A DNA stretch of 64,000 nt from Flavobacterium undicola. Lineage in GTDB: Bacteria; Bacteroidota; Bacteroidia; Flavobacteriales; Flavobacteriaceae. Position 1 is the stretch's first letter. Each line of letters opens with the position of its first letter. The DNA is taken from assembly GCF_009909155.2 (NCBI RefSeq), contig NZ_JAAAPM020000023.1, forward strand, positions 1-64,000, read 5' to 3'. Below the pieces are notes generated by a model. That model saw only the letters and a program-made list of their open reading frames with translations, was not told the DNA's origin and did not search any database. Made by a program: the position numbers and the translations under genes. Positions 17,223 through 25,129 of the stretch are shown one piece after another.

Positions 17223-18785
17223 ATGAAGCTCAACATTCAAGATACATTCAATAAAGAATTACCCGCCGACCCAATTACAGAAAACTATGTCAGACAGGTC
17301 GAAAATGCTTGTTTTTCATTTTCAACACCTACAAAAACAGCAAATCCTGAAATCATCCATGTTTCACCCGAAATGTTAGAAAACTTAGGATTAGCAACCG
17401 CTGATACGCAAAATGACGAATTCAAAAATGTTTTCACAGGAAACGAAGTTTTGCCTGACACTCAACCTTATGCCATGTGTTATGGCGGACATCAATTTGG
17501 CAACTGGGCAGGACAACTTGGCGATGGTCGCGCAATCAATTTAACTGAAATCGTTCATAACAATCAACGTTGGGCAATCCAACTCAAAGGTTCTGGAAAA
17601 ACACCCTATTCCAGAACCGCCGATGGATTAGCCGTTTTGCGTTCTTCCATTCGGGAATATTTATGCAGCGAAGCCATGTTTCATCTTGGTGTTCCTACCA
17701 CTCGCGCCTTATCTCTTGCCTTATCGGGTGACGAAGTTTTAAGAGACGTGCTTTACAATGGCAATCCTGCTTACGAAAAAGGAGCCATCGTCAGCCGAAT
17801 TGCGCCTAGCTTTTTGCGTTTTGGGAATTACCAAATCCTTGCGGTTCGCAATGACATACAAACACTAAAAACATTAGTTGATTATAGTATCAAACATTTT
17901 TATCCCGAATTAGGTGCACCTTCTAAAGAAAGCTATCTCCAATTTTTTAAAAAAGTTGCCGAAAATAGCCTAGAAATGGTCATTCACTGGCAACGTGTGG
18001 GTTTTGTACACGGAGTGATGAATACCGATAATATGTCAATCTTGGGATTAACCATTGATTACGGTCCTTACGGTTGGCTGGAAGGTTACGATTATGGCTG
18101 GACTCCCAACACCACCGACTCGCAACACAAGCGTTACCGTTATGGAAACCAACCCAATATAGTGCTTTGGAATTTATACCAACTTGCTAATGCTTTATTT
18201 CCATTAATCGGAGAAACCGAAGGATTAGAAAAAGTTCTTGCTGATTTCGGTACTGCGTTCGAAAGTAAATACTTGAACATGATGCGTTCTAAAATCGGTC
18301 TTTTCACCGAAGATGAAAACGATCAAAAACTCATTCAGGAATTGGAAAACAATTTGCATTTGACAGAAACCGATATGACCATTTTCTTTAGAAACCTAAG
18401 TCGTTATCAAAAAGAAAACCTAGAACTAGGAATCTCGATTATTCAAGATGCTCTTTATAGTTCAATTGAAGCATTTCCAGAAATCACAGAAGCATGGAAT
18501 AAATGGTTCGAGAAATACAGCCTTCGTTTACAATTAGAAAAAGAGTCCGATACAGAACGTGCTGAAAAAATGAATGCTATCAATCCAAAATATGTATTGC
18601 GAAATTATATGGCACAACTAGCCATCGATGCCGCCGACAAAGGAGATTACAGCCTAATTGACGAACTTTTCAACTTACTTAAAAAGCCGTATTCTGAACA
18701 AGAAGACCAAGAAAAATGGTTCGCCAAACGACCTGATTGGGCAAGAAACAAAGTAGGTTGCTCTATGCTTTCGTGTAGTTCTTAA
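17223..18785 (+). CDS. selO: SelO/YdiU protein AMPylase
   Basis: A 520-residue pseudokinase-fold enzyme that transfers AMP from ATP to Ser/Thr/Tyr side chains, linked to redox stress in E. coli. Diagnostic segments are YAMCYGGHQFGNWAGQLGDGRA, QLKGSGKTPYSRTADGLAVLRSS, REYLCSEAM, the metal-binding HGVMNTDNMSILGLTIDYGP and the late KVGCSMLSCSS end. The terminal Cys-Ser-Ser corresponds to the position where vertebrate SELENOO has selenocysteine and E. coli has Cys. The length is slightly above E. coli YdiU. Confidence 0.95.
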   Translation: MKLNIQDTFNKELPADPITENYVRQVENACFSFSTPTKTANPEIIHVSPEMLENLGLATADTQNDEFKNVFTGNEVLPDTQPYAMCYGGHQFGNWAGQLGDGRAINLTEIVHNNQRWAIQLKGSGKTPYSRTADGLAVLRSSIREYLCSEAMFHLGVPTTRALSLALSGDEVLRDVLYNGNPAYEKGAIVSRIAPSFLRFGNYQILAVRNDIQTLKTLVDYSIKHFYPELGAPSKESYLQFFKKVAENSLEMVIHWQRVGFVHGVMNTDNMSILGLTIDYGPYGWLEGYDYGWTPNTTDSQHKRYRYGNQPNIVLWNLYQLANALFPLIGETEGLEKVLADFGTAFESKYLNMMRSKIGLFTEDENDQKLIQELENNLHLTETDMTIFFRNLSRYQKENLELGISIIQDALYSSIEAFPEITEAWNKWFEKYSLRLQLEKESDTERAEKMNAINPKYVLRNYMAQLAIDAADKGDYSLIDELFNLLKKPYSEQEDQEKWFAKRPDWARNKVGCSMLSCSS

Positions 18786-18841
18786 TTTTTCAATCATTTT
18801 TCCCATTATATAAAACAAAAATCAATTTTTATTAGACTAAT

Positions 18842-18873
18842 TTGATATAATAAATTGGTATTTCATAGCTTTG
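18842..18873 (+). promoter_or_regulatory. promoter of the RBBP9-like gene
   Basis: TTG at 18842-18844, a 21-bp spacer and TAGCTTTG at 18866-18873. The spacer is 1-2 bp longer than usual. Confidence 0.5.
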
Positions 18874-18901
18874 TAGTATTCTTAGATTAGTATAAAACAA
18901 T

Positions 18902-19456
18902 ATGGAGTATAGCGTATTAATAGTTCCCGGATTAGGCGATTCGACCGCAGGACATTGGCAAGACAATTGGTTACAACATTTCCCAAATGCAAAAAAAGTA
19001 GTTCAAAACAATTGGAATCAACCGCAATTACAGGATTGGTTAATCAATCTGGATGCTACTATTAAAAGTATTGAAACACCCATTATTATTGTGGCTCACA
19101 GTCTGGCGGTTTCTTTAGTGGCACATTGGTCCCAACAAAATGATACCAGCAAAATTGCCGGTGCTTTACTGGTTGCTCCCGCCGATGTAGAATCATCAGA
19201 ACACACACCTGAAGAAATTTGGAACTTCGCCCCTATCCCTTTAGATAAATTGAAATATCCATCTATTGTAATCACCAGCGCTAATGATCCTTATATCTCG
19301 GCAGAAAGAGCCGAATTTTTAGCTCAAAATTGGGGAAGTCTTTTTTACAATGTTGGCCCAAAAGGACATCTAAATCTGGCATCACAACTGGGACTTTGGG
19401 AAGAAGGGCAGGAAATATTACAAACATTAATAGAATCGATTGCAAAAAACGGATAA
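18902..19456 (+). CDS. RBBP9/YdeN-family serine hydrolase
   Basis: A 184-residue single-domain alpha/beta hydrolase. The N terminus reads VLIVPGLGDSTAGHWQDNW, the family hallmark. The nucleophile elbow is AHSLA with Ser67, followed by Asp in TSANDPYIS and His in GPKGHLN, so the catalytic triad is complete. The natural substrate is unknown. It has its own promoter at 18842-18873 and a terminator-like hairpin after it. Confidence 0.9.
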   Translation: MEYSVLIVPGLGDSTAGHWQDNWLQHFPNAKKVVQNNWNQPQLQDWLINLDATIKSIETPIIIVAHSLAVSLVAHWSQQNDTSKIAGALLVAPADVESSEHTPEEIWNFAPIPLDKLKYPSIVITSANDPYISAERAEFLAQNWGSLFYNVGPKGHLNLASQLGLWEEGQEILQTLIESIAKNG

Positions 19457-19494
19457 AAAACAACTAGTTTCAACCTCCACACATAGCATATTAT

Positions 19495-19526
19495 TAAAAA
19501 AGTCCATGAAAATTGGGCTTTTTTTA
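19495..19526 (+). terminator. terminator-like hairpin
   Basis: AAAAAGTCCA pairs with TGGGCTTTTT (one G:U) around a short AT-rich loop and runs into T residues, 39 nt after the hydrolase gene. Confidence 0.7.
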
Positions 19527-19564
19527 TGCCTATACATTCGACAATAAACAATTATAAAAATCAT

Positions 19565-19595
19565 TTGTCTTAAGGGAAAATAAAATTTACATTTG
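19565..19595 (+). promoter_or_regulatory. transketolase promoter
   Basis: TTG at 19565-19567, a 20-bp spacer and TACATTTG at 19588-19595. The predicted start is about 20 nt before the ATG at 19621. Confidence 0.75.
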
Positions 19596-19620
19596 CAACA
19601 GTTTAACTTTTACACTCAAA

Positions 19621-20475
19621 ATGAAACCTAACACTCAACAATTAAACGATTTAATTATCCAAGTAAGAAGAGACATCCTTCGAATGGTACACGCTGTTAA
19701 TTCAGGTCATCCAGGAGGTTCTCTAGGTTGTACCGAATTTTTGGTAGCCTTGTATCAAAATATAATGGACCGCAAAGAAGGTTTTGACATGGACGGAGCT
19801 GGAGAAGATTTATTCTTCTTATCAAACGGTCATATCTCTCCTGTTTTCTATAGCGTTTTAGCAAGAAGCGGGTATTTTCCAGTAGCGGAATTATCAACTT
19901 TTCGTTTATTAAATTCAAGATTACAAGGACACCCAACTACTCATGACAACTTGCCGGGAGTACGTATTGCATCTGGTTCTCTAGGTCAAGGATTATCAGT
20001 AGCAATTGGAGCAGCGCAAGCTAAAAAATTAAACAAAGACAATCATATCGTTTATACACTTCACGGTGATGGTGAATTGCAAGAAGGTCAAAACTGGGAA
20101 GCTATCATGTATGCTTCTGCTAAAAATGTTGACAACCTTATCGCTACAGTAGATTTAAACGGAAAACAAATTGACGGAACTACTGACGAAGTTTTATGTA
20201 TGGGAAGTATCCGTGCTAAATTTGAAGCTTTTGATTGGGAAGTGGTTGAAATCACTAAAGGAAATGATGTTGAAGCAATCATTGCTGGAATGAATGAAGC
20301 AAAAGCAAGAACTGGAAAAGGAAAACCAGTTTGCGTATTGTTGCATACTGAAATGGGTAATGGAGTTGACTATATGATGTACAGTCATGCTTGGCATGGT
20401 AAAGCACCTAACGATGCTCAACTTGAAAACGCTTTAGGACAAAATTATAATACTGGAGGTAATTCAGATTATTAA
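19621..20475 (+). CDS. transketolase, N-terminal subunit
   Basis: A 284-residue protein corresponding to the ThDP-binding half of transketolase. It has HAVNSGHPGGSLGCTEFL, LSNGHISPVFYSVLA, ASGSLGQGLSVAIGAA and the ThDP motif HGDGELQEGQNWEA...DLNGKQIDG. With the next gene it forms a split enzyme of the non-oxidative pentose phosphate pathway, which shuttles two-carbon units between sugar phosphates. Splitting into two subunits is well known in archaea and many Bacteroidota. The partner starts 111 nt downstream. Confidence 0.95.
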   Translation: MKPNTQQLNDLIIQVRRDILRMVHAVNSGHPGGSLGCTEFLVALYQNIMDRKEGFDMDGAGEDLFFLSNGHISPVFYSVLARSGYFPVAELSTFRLLNSRLQGHPTTHDNLPGVRIASGSLGQGLSVAIGAAQAKKLNKDNHIVYTLHGDGELQEGQNWEAIMYASAKNVDNLIATVDLNGKQIDGTTDEVLCMGSIRAKFEAFDWEVVEITKGNDVEAIIAGMNEAKARTGKGKPVCVLLHTEMGNGVDYMMYSHAWHGKAPNDAQLENALGQNYNTGGNSDY

Positions 20476-20485
20476 TTCCCTCCTA

Positions 20486-20506
20486 CCTCCCGCCACGGCG
20501 GGGAGG
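20486..20506. repeat. GC-rich hairpin 1 in transketolase spacer
   Basis: CCTCCCGCC and GGCGGGGAGG-like arms form a strong GC hairpin in an AT-rich genome, 11 nt after the N-subunit stop. No T-run follows, so it is more likely an mRNA-stabilising or repeat element than a terminator. Confidence 0.6.
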
Positions 20507-20555
20507 AATATCAAAATTAATAAATAACATAAACCCTATCACCCCAATAGGAACT

Positions 20556-20573
20556 CCCCCGCCGCGGCGGGGG
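20556..20573. repeat. GC-rich palindrome 2 in transketolase spacer
   Basis: An 18-bp perfect palindrome, CCCCCGCCGCGGCGGGGG, 13 bp before the second subunit start. Its centre GCCGCGGC is shared with the palindrome in the dispersed elements at 21620, 45780, 47404 and 57330. Confidence 0.7.
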
Positions 20574-20586
20574 TTGGGGAAGGAAA

Positions 20587-21540
20587 ATGAAAAAATATAT
20601 AAATACAGGAAGTAAAGATACCCGTTCAGGTTTTGGAGTGGGAATGACTGAATTAGGTCAGAAAAATGAAAATGTAGTAGCACTTTGTGCGGATTTAATT
20701 GGATCATTAAAATTTGATGATTTCAAGAAAAATCACCCAGAGCGTTTTTTCCAAATCGGAATTGCTGAAGCAAACATGATTGGAATTGCTGCCGGATTAA
20801 CTATTGGTGGAAAAATTCCTTTTACTGGAACTTTTGCTAACTTTTCTACAGGAAGAGTTTATGACCAAATTCGTCAATCGGTTGCTTATTCTGATAAAAA
20901 CGTAAAAATCTGTGCTTCTCACGCTGGATTAACTTTAGGAGAAGATGGAGCTACGCACCAAATCCTTGAAGATATTGGTTTGATGAAAATGTTACCAGGA
21001 ATGACTGTTATTAACACTTGTGACCACAACCAAACTAAAGCGGCTACAATTGCACTTGCTGATCACCACGGTCCAGCTTATTTGCGTTTTGGTCGTCCGG
21101 TTGTACCTAACTTTACTCCTGCTGACGAACCTTTCATCATTGGAAAAGCAATTATGTTAAACGAAGGTACTGATGTAACTATTGTTGCTACAGGACACTT
21201 AGTTTGGGAAGCTTTAATTGCTGCTGAGAAATTAGAAGAAAAAGGAATTTCTGCTGAAGTAATCAACATCCACACGATTAAACCATTAGATGCAGAAGCT
21301 ATTTTAAAATCGGTAGCTAAAACTAAATGTATCGTAACGGCTGAAGAGCACAATTATCTTGGTGGTCTTGGAGAAAGCATTGCAGGTGTATTAGCTTTAA
21401 ACAATCCTACTCCACAAGAATTTGTGGCTGTTCAAGATAGTTTTGGTGAGTCTGGAACTCCGGAACAATTAATGGAAAAATACAAGTTAAACAATCAAGC
21501 TATTGTTGAAGCGGTAGAAAGAGTTATTAAAAGAAAATAA
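20587..21540 (+). CDS. transketolase, C-terminal subunit
   Basis: A 317-residue pyrimidine-binding plus C-terminal domain of transketolase. It shows DTRSGFGVGMTELG, the conserved GIAEANMIGIAAGL with the ThDP-activating Glu, GKIPFTGTFANF, SHAGLTLGEDGATHQILEDI and EEHNYLGGLGE. It works with the subunit encoded at 19621. The intergenic GC palindromes make read-through with separate translation the likely arrangement. A clear terminator follows. Confidence 0.95.
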   Translation: MKKYINTGSKDTRSGFGVGMTELGQKNENVVALCADLIGSLKFDDFKKNHPERFFQIGIAEANMIGIAAGLTIGGKIPFTGTFANFSTGRVYDQIRQSVAYSDKNVKICASHAGLTLGEDGATHQILEDIGLMKMLPGMTVINTCDHNQTKAATIALADHHGPAYLRFGRPVVPNFTPADEPFIIGKAIMLNEGTDVTIVATGHLVWEALIAAEKLEEKGISAEVINIHTIKPLDAEAILKSVAKTKCIVTAEEHNYLGGLGESIAGVLALNNPTPQEFVAVQDSFGESGTPEQLMEKYKLNNQAIVEAVERVIKRK

Positions 21541-21560
21541 TTCGATTCTGAAATATATTA

Positions 21561-21597
21561 AAATCCCATCTTGTATAAACGAGATGGGATTTTTTTG
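21561..21597 (+). terminator. terminator after transketolase
   Basis: AAATCCCATCTT and GAGATGGGATTT arms with a following run of T, 20 nt after the stop codon. Confidence 0.9.
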
Positions 21598-21619
21598 TGC
21601 TATAATTATAATAAAATCG

Positions 21620-22128
21620 TTGGGTGAAATTGTTTTTGATTTTAAATTTTCGTCAGTTCGAGGAGTAATTTTTTATTCTAAAAAAACAATATAAAATGAC
21701 GTTAACTTGTCTTATATTAAAAAATCAAACTCTCGTTATTTACGAGTTTCAACTGTCCTTAGCTTCCGCAGTCGAGTGTCAAATGTTTGAAGAATACGTA
21801 AAAAGAAAAGCTGTTTGATCCGCCGCGGCGGAGAGTTCTTTTCTTTTAGACTCGAGCCGAAGGCGAATAGAGCGAAGCTAATTCGAAAACTAATTTGACC
21901 GACGAGGAAGTGTTAGACTTGATTTTTTTGTTTCTTTTTTGATCAAGCAAAAAAGAAAATTGGTAAATCTAATTTTTCACTTTTGATAAAAACGTCATTG
22001 GTAGTGATTTTGATTAGAAAATCGTATCAAGCACAAGAAAATTTATCATCAAAAACGGCTCTCGATACATTTTTTGCTCTATTTCATTATGCAAAAACAC
22101 TCGAACTAACGTTTTTGATTTCATTCAA
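21620..22128 (+). mobile_element. MITE-like dispersed element, copy 1 (full length)
   Basis: A non-coding element of about 509 bp with terminal inverted repeats. The left end is TTGGGTGAAAT with AGTTCGAG at 21655-21662; the right end is ATTTCATTCAA with CTCGAACT at 22100-22107. Further in, AATGACGTT and AACGTCATT are also inverted. The core (about 21753-21990) contains CTGTCCTTAGCTTCCGCAG, arms AAAAGAAAA/TTTTCTTTT around the palindrome TCCGCCGCGGCGGA, an inverted GTCAAAT/ATTTGAC pair, and a TTTCTTTTTTG/CAAAAAAGAAA hairpin. Related copies lie at 45780, 47404 and 57330. There is no transposase; no clear target duplication is visible. It sits between convergent genes. Confidence 0.75.
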
Positions 22129-22138
22129 TAGATAATAA

Positions 22139-22639
22139 CTACTGCGCATAAAGCAAAGACTGTATTACTTCAAAAGAAATACTTTCATCTTCATTGACAA
22201 AATACTTCAACAAGACTTCGCCCCACATTTTGCCATCACTATAATCAGCAATAATCCAGCGGTGGTTTAGAACTTTTACTTTGTTGATTACAAACTTATT
22301 CGCTCCTATTTGATCTTGTCCCACATAAGGATTCCCTTTTGGATTGGCATTAAAATCCATCAACTTTTCCTTTAATACAGGAATCAATTTTTCGTAAGGA
22401 ATTATTTTATTGGCTATAGCCGAATCAAAATAATTTTGGGCATTCTCATTTTTTTCCAAAGAAAAATAATTAGCATCATTTAACTTTGTGGTAACCGAGT
22501 TCAAACTATCCTTCAATTTCTTTGTAGTTTTCTCGTACCTGTTTTGCTCAAATTCTACCTCTTTACTTAAAAACATATAGGTAAAAACATTAATTAATAC
22601 CAGTAAAATAAAGGCGTAGAGCGCGAATGACTTTTTCAT
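22139..22639 (-). CDS. membrane-anchored protein of unknown function
   Basis: A 166-residue protein with one N-terminal membrane helix (FALYAFILLVLINVFTYMFL), a coiled-coil-like segment (about 30-65, FEQNRYEKTTKKLKDSLNSV), and a globular C-terminal region with VLNHRWIIADYSDGKMWGEVLLKYF. I do not recognise the family, though hydrolase-associated proteins of this type are common in Flavobacterium. It lies 11 nt downstream of the PhnP-like gene on the same strand and is probably in its operon. Confidence 0.75.
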   Translation of the reverse strand: MKKSFALYAFILLVLINVFTYMFLSKEVEFEQNRYEKTTKKLKDSLNSVTTKLNDANYFSLEKNENAQNYFDSAIANKIIPYEKLIPVLKEKLMDFNANPKGNPYVGQDQIGANKFVINKVKVLNHRWIIADYSDGKMWGEVLLKYFVNEDESISFEVIQSLLYAQ

Positions 22640-22650
22640 TGTAAAAAATA

Positions 22651-23415
22651 TTATAGGGTGATTTCTAAATTATCATAAGCAAGGAATACATTTTCAGGAA
22701 GTTTTTGTTGTACTTCTTCATGAAAGCCCATCACATGACTAATATGGGTTAAATAAGCCTTTTCTGGTTTTACCAAAGCAATAAAATCCAAAGCCTCTTG
22801 TAAATTAAAATGCGAAAAATGATGTTCTTCACGCAAAGCATTAACCACTAAAACTTTTAAGTCTTTCAATTTTTCGATTTCGACATCCTCAATAGTTTTT
22901 ACATCCGTTAAATAGGCAAAATCATCTATCCGATAACCAAAAACCTGAAGATCACCATGCATAAAATCAACAGGAATAGCTATTTTATTCCCTAATGGAA
23001 ACGGAACATTATTCACTACCTCAATTGTTTTTACCGATGGCGCTCCTGGGTATTTATTCACCGTTTCAAAAACATAACCAAAACGACTTCGCATATCATC
23101 AAGAACTCTCTGATGAGCATAAATAGGCATTTCACCCTGTCTAAAATTAAAAGGTCTTATATCGTCTAAACCTGCAGTATGATCGGCATGTTCGTGAGTA
23201 AAAACAATTCCATCTACTTTATGACAATTGGAAGTCAGCATCTGTTGCCTAAAATCAGGACCACAATCAATAACAAACGAATACTCATCCCAGCGTATCA
23301 AAACCGAAACGCGAAGTCTTTTATCCTTACTGTCCGTACTTTTACATACGGGATGATCGCTCCCTATAACTGGAATGCCCTGAGAAGTACCTGTACCTAA
23401 AAAATATATCTTCAA
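22651..23415 (-). CDS. MBL-fold metallohydrolase, PhnP-like
   Basis: A 254-residue metallo-beta-lactamase-fold phosphodiesterase-like enzyme. It starts IYFLGTGTSQGIPVIG, carries the FVIDCGPDFRQQML strand, the metal motif THEHADHTAGLDDIR, and late His residues in HHFSHFNLQEAL and LTHISHVMG. The closest described family is PhnP (cyclic phosphodiesterase), but no phn genes are nearby, so a general phosphodiester role is more likely. It is the first gene of a two-gene minus operon, divergent from the gene at 23517. Confidence 0.88.
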   Translation of the reverse strand: MKIYFLGTGTSQGIPVIGSDHPVCKSTDSKDKRLRVSVLIRWDEYSFVIDCGPDFRQQMLTSNCHKVDGIVFTHEHADHTAGLDDIRPFNFRQGEMPIYAHQRVLDDMRSRFGYVFETVNKYPGAPSVKTIEVVNNVPFPLGNKIAIPVDFMHGDLQVFGYRIDDFAYLTDVKTIEDVEIEKLKDLKVLVVNALREEHHFSHFNLQEALDFIALVKPEKAYLTHISHVMGFHEEVQQKLPENVFLAYDNLEITL

Positions 23416-23473
23416 ATCTTATTTTTTTCACAAAAATAGGATTATTTCCCTTTTATTAGGCTAGCTATTTAAT

Positions 23474-23481
23474 TAACTTTG
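23474..23481 (+). promoter_or_regulatory. -7 element for gene at 23517
   Basis: TAACTTTG matches TAnnTTTG, 36 nt before the start codon. Confidence 0.5.
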
Positions 23482-23516
23482 TAACATCAGGCAAATACAT
23501 AAAATTAAACTAAAAA

Positions 23517-24971
23517 ATGGGTAGCGAAATAAAACTAAAAGGTGACAGAGTCATTGTACAAGTCCCTTCAATAAAAGACAAGGCACTACGTATCAATTTA
23601 AACGAAAATATTTATGGAACATTTGCCGAGATAGGCGCAGGACAAGAAACAGTAAGACATTTTTTTAGAGCAGGTGGCTCATCAGGAACCATTGCAAAAG
23701 CCATGTCAGCATACGATAAAGACTTTAGTGATGCCGTTTATGGTACCGAAAAAGACGGTCGTTATGTTACTGAAAACCGACTGAAGAAGATGCTCTCGCA
23801 CGAAGTTGACTTAATTGAAAAACGATTAAGCAGAGAGAAACACCCCAACAAAATGTTTTTTAGTTATGCCAATACCGTAGCTACAATTGACTTCGCTAAA
23901 CAATTTAAAGGACACGGATGGGTAGGTATTAGTTACCAAATTGACCCTAACGAAGAATACAACGAAATCATACTTCACATTCGTTTTAAAGAAACGGATG
24001 CCAAACTTCAACAGGAAACCCTTGGAATCCTGGGCGTAAACTTAATTTACGGCGCTTATTACAAGTACAACGACCCTAAAAAATTATTACGCTATTTATA
24101 CGATCACCTGGACAAAGACCAACTAGAGATTGACACCATCAATTTTTCAGGACCTCGTTTTGCTGATGTAGACAACCGTTTAATCAGTTTACAATTAGTT
24201 AAAAACGGAATGACTGATGCCGTAATGTTCAACCCAAAAGGAAAAAACATTCTTCCTGCTACTATTTTATACAAAAAAAACATTCTTGCGCTAAGAGGAA
24301 GTTTCCGTCCGGTTACTAAGGTAAACATGGACATGTACGAGAAATCGATGCGCATGTTCATTGAAGAAAACAAAGTGGACAAAGAAAACACCTTGGTTAT
24401 TTTCGAAATCACCTTGTCTAACTTGCGTTCGGATGGTGAAATTGACGAAAGAGATTTCATGGATCGTGCCGAACTCCTTTGTTCTTTGGGACAAACGGTA
24501 ATGATTTCTAATTTCCAGGAATACTATAAGGTAGTAGAATATTTTGCTAATTATACGAAAGCCCGAATGGGACTTGCTATGGGTGTCAACAATCTGGTTG
24601 ATATTTTTGACGAAAAATACTATCGCCATTTAAGTGGTGGAATTCTGGAGGCTTTTGGTAAATTATTCTTCAGAGACATGAAGGTTTTATTGTACCCAAT
24701 GTTAGACGAAAACGGAGAAATCACTACTTCTGAAAACTTAAAAGTACATCCACGAATGAAAGAATTATACAAATTCTTTAAATTCAACGGAAAAGTAATT
24801 GACATTAAAGATTACAATCCAGAAAACCTAAAAGTGTTTTCACGTGAAGTTCTAAAAATGATCAGTAACGGAACACCCGATTGGGAACCAATGCTTCCTG
24901 AAGGAGTTTCTGAAATCATCAAAAAGCAACGCCTTTTTGGTTACGATCCTGAAAAGAAATTAGTTGAATAA
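23517..24971 (+). CDS. large conserved cytoplasmic protein, function unknown
   Basis: A 484-residue soluble protein with no signal peptide or membrane helix. Striking segments are NIYGTFAEIGAGQETVRHFF (a nucleotide- or SAM-loop-like GAG), AGGSSGTIAKAMSAYDKDFSD, and a C-terminal part with AMGVNNLVDIFDEKYYRHL. Proteins like this are widely conserved in Bacteroidota and often mislabelled TonB-dependent receptor or nicotinate-nucleotide adenylyltransferase. The sequence shows neither a barrel nor an HxGH nucleotidyltransferase motif. It is a single-gene transcription unit with a terminator at 24992. The function is not known. Confidence 0.8.
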   Translation: MGSEIKLKGDRVIVQVPSIKDKALRINLNENIYGTFAEIGAGQETVRHFFRAGGSSGTIAKAMSAYDKDFSDAVYGTEKDGRYVTENRLKKMLSHEVDLIEKRLSREKHPNKMFFSYANTVATIDFAKQFKGHGWVGISYQIDPNEEYNEIILHIRFKETDAKLQQETLGILGVNLIYGAYYKYNDPKKLLRYLYDHLDKDQLEIDTINFSGPRFADVDNRLISLQLVKNGMTDAVMFNPKGKNILPATILYKKNILALRGSFRPVTKVNMDMYEKSMRMFIEENKVDKENTLVIFEITLSNLRSDGEIDERDFMDRAELLCSLGQTVMISNFQEYYKVVEYFANYTKARMGLAMGVNNLVDIFDEKYYRHLSGGILEAFGKLFFRDMKVLLYPMLDENGEITTSENLKVHPRMKELYKFFKFNGKVIDIKDYNPENLKVFSREVLKMISNGTPDWEPMLPEGVSEIIKKQRLFGYDPEKKLVE

Positions 24972-24991
24972 AACAACATCTTAATTATATC

Positions 24992-25025
24992 AAACGCCAC
25001 AAAGAAATTCTCTTGTGGCGTTTTT
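24992..25025 (+). terminator. terminator (AACGCCACAA type)
   Basis: AAACGCCACAA pairs with TTGTGGCGTTT around an AT-rich loop and ends in T residues. An almost identical hairpin at 27965-27998 closes the two-component operon downstream. Confidence 0.88.
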
Positions 25026-25129
25026 GCTTAAATGCAGTTTGCATCTCTATTTTGCAGTTTACAAGAAACTTGTTTTTATCTTATAATCATTATAGTTCTT
25101 TTGTGGGATAAATATTTAAATTTACTACC

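Noticed and set aside
24104..24629. Antisense open frames inside the 484-residue gene
   Set aside because: They are shadows of a strong coding frame on the plus strand and have no promoter or family features.
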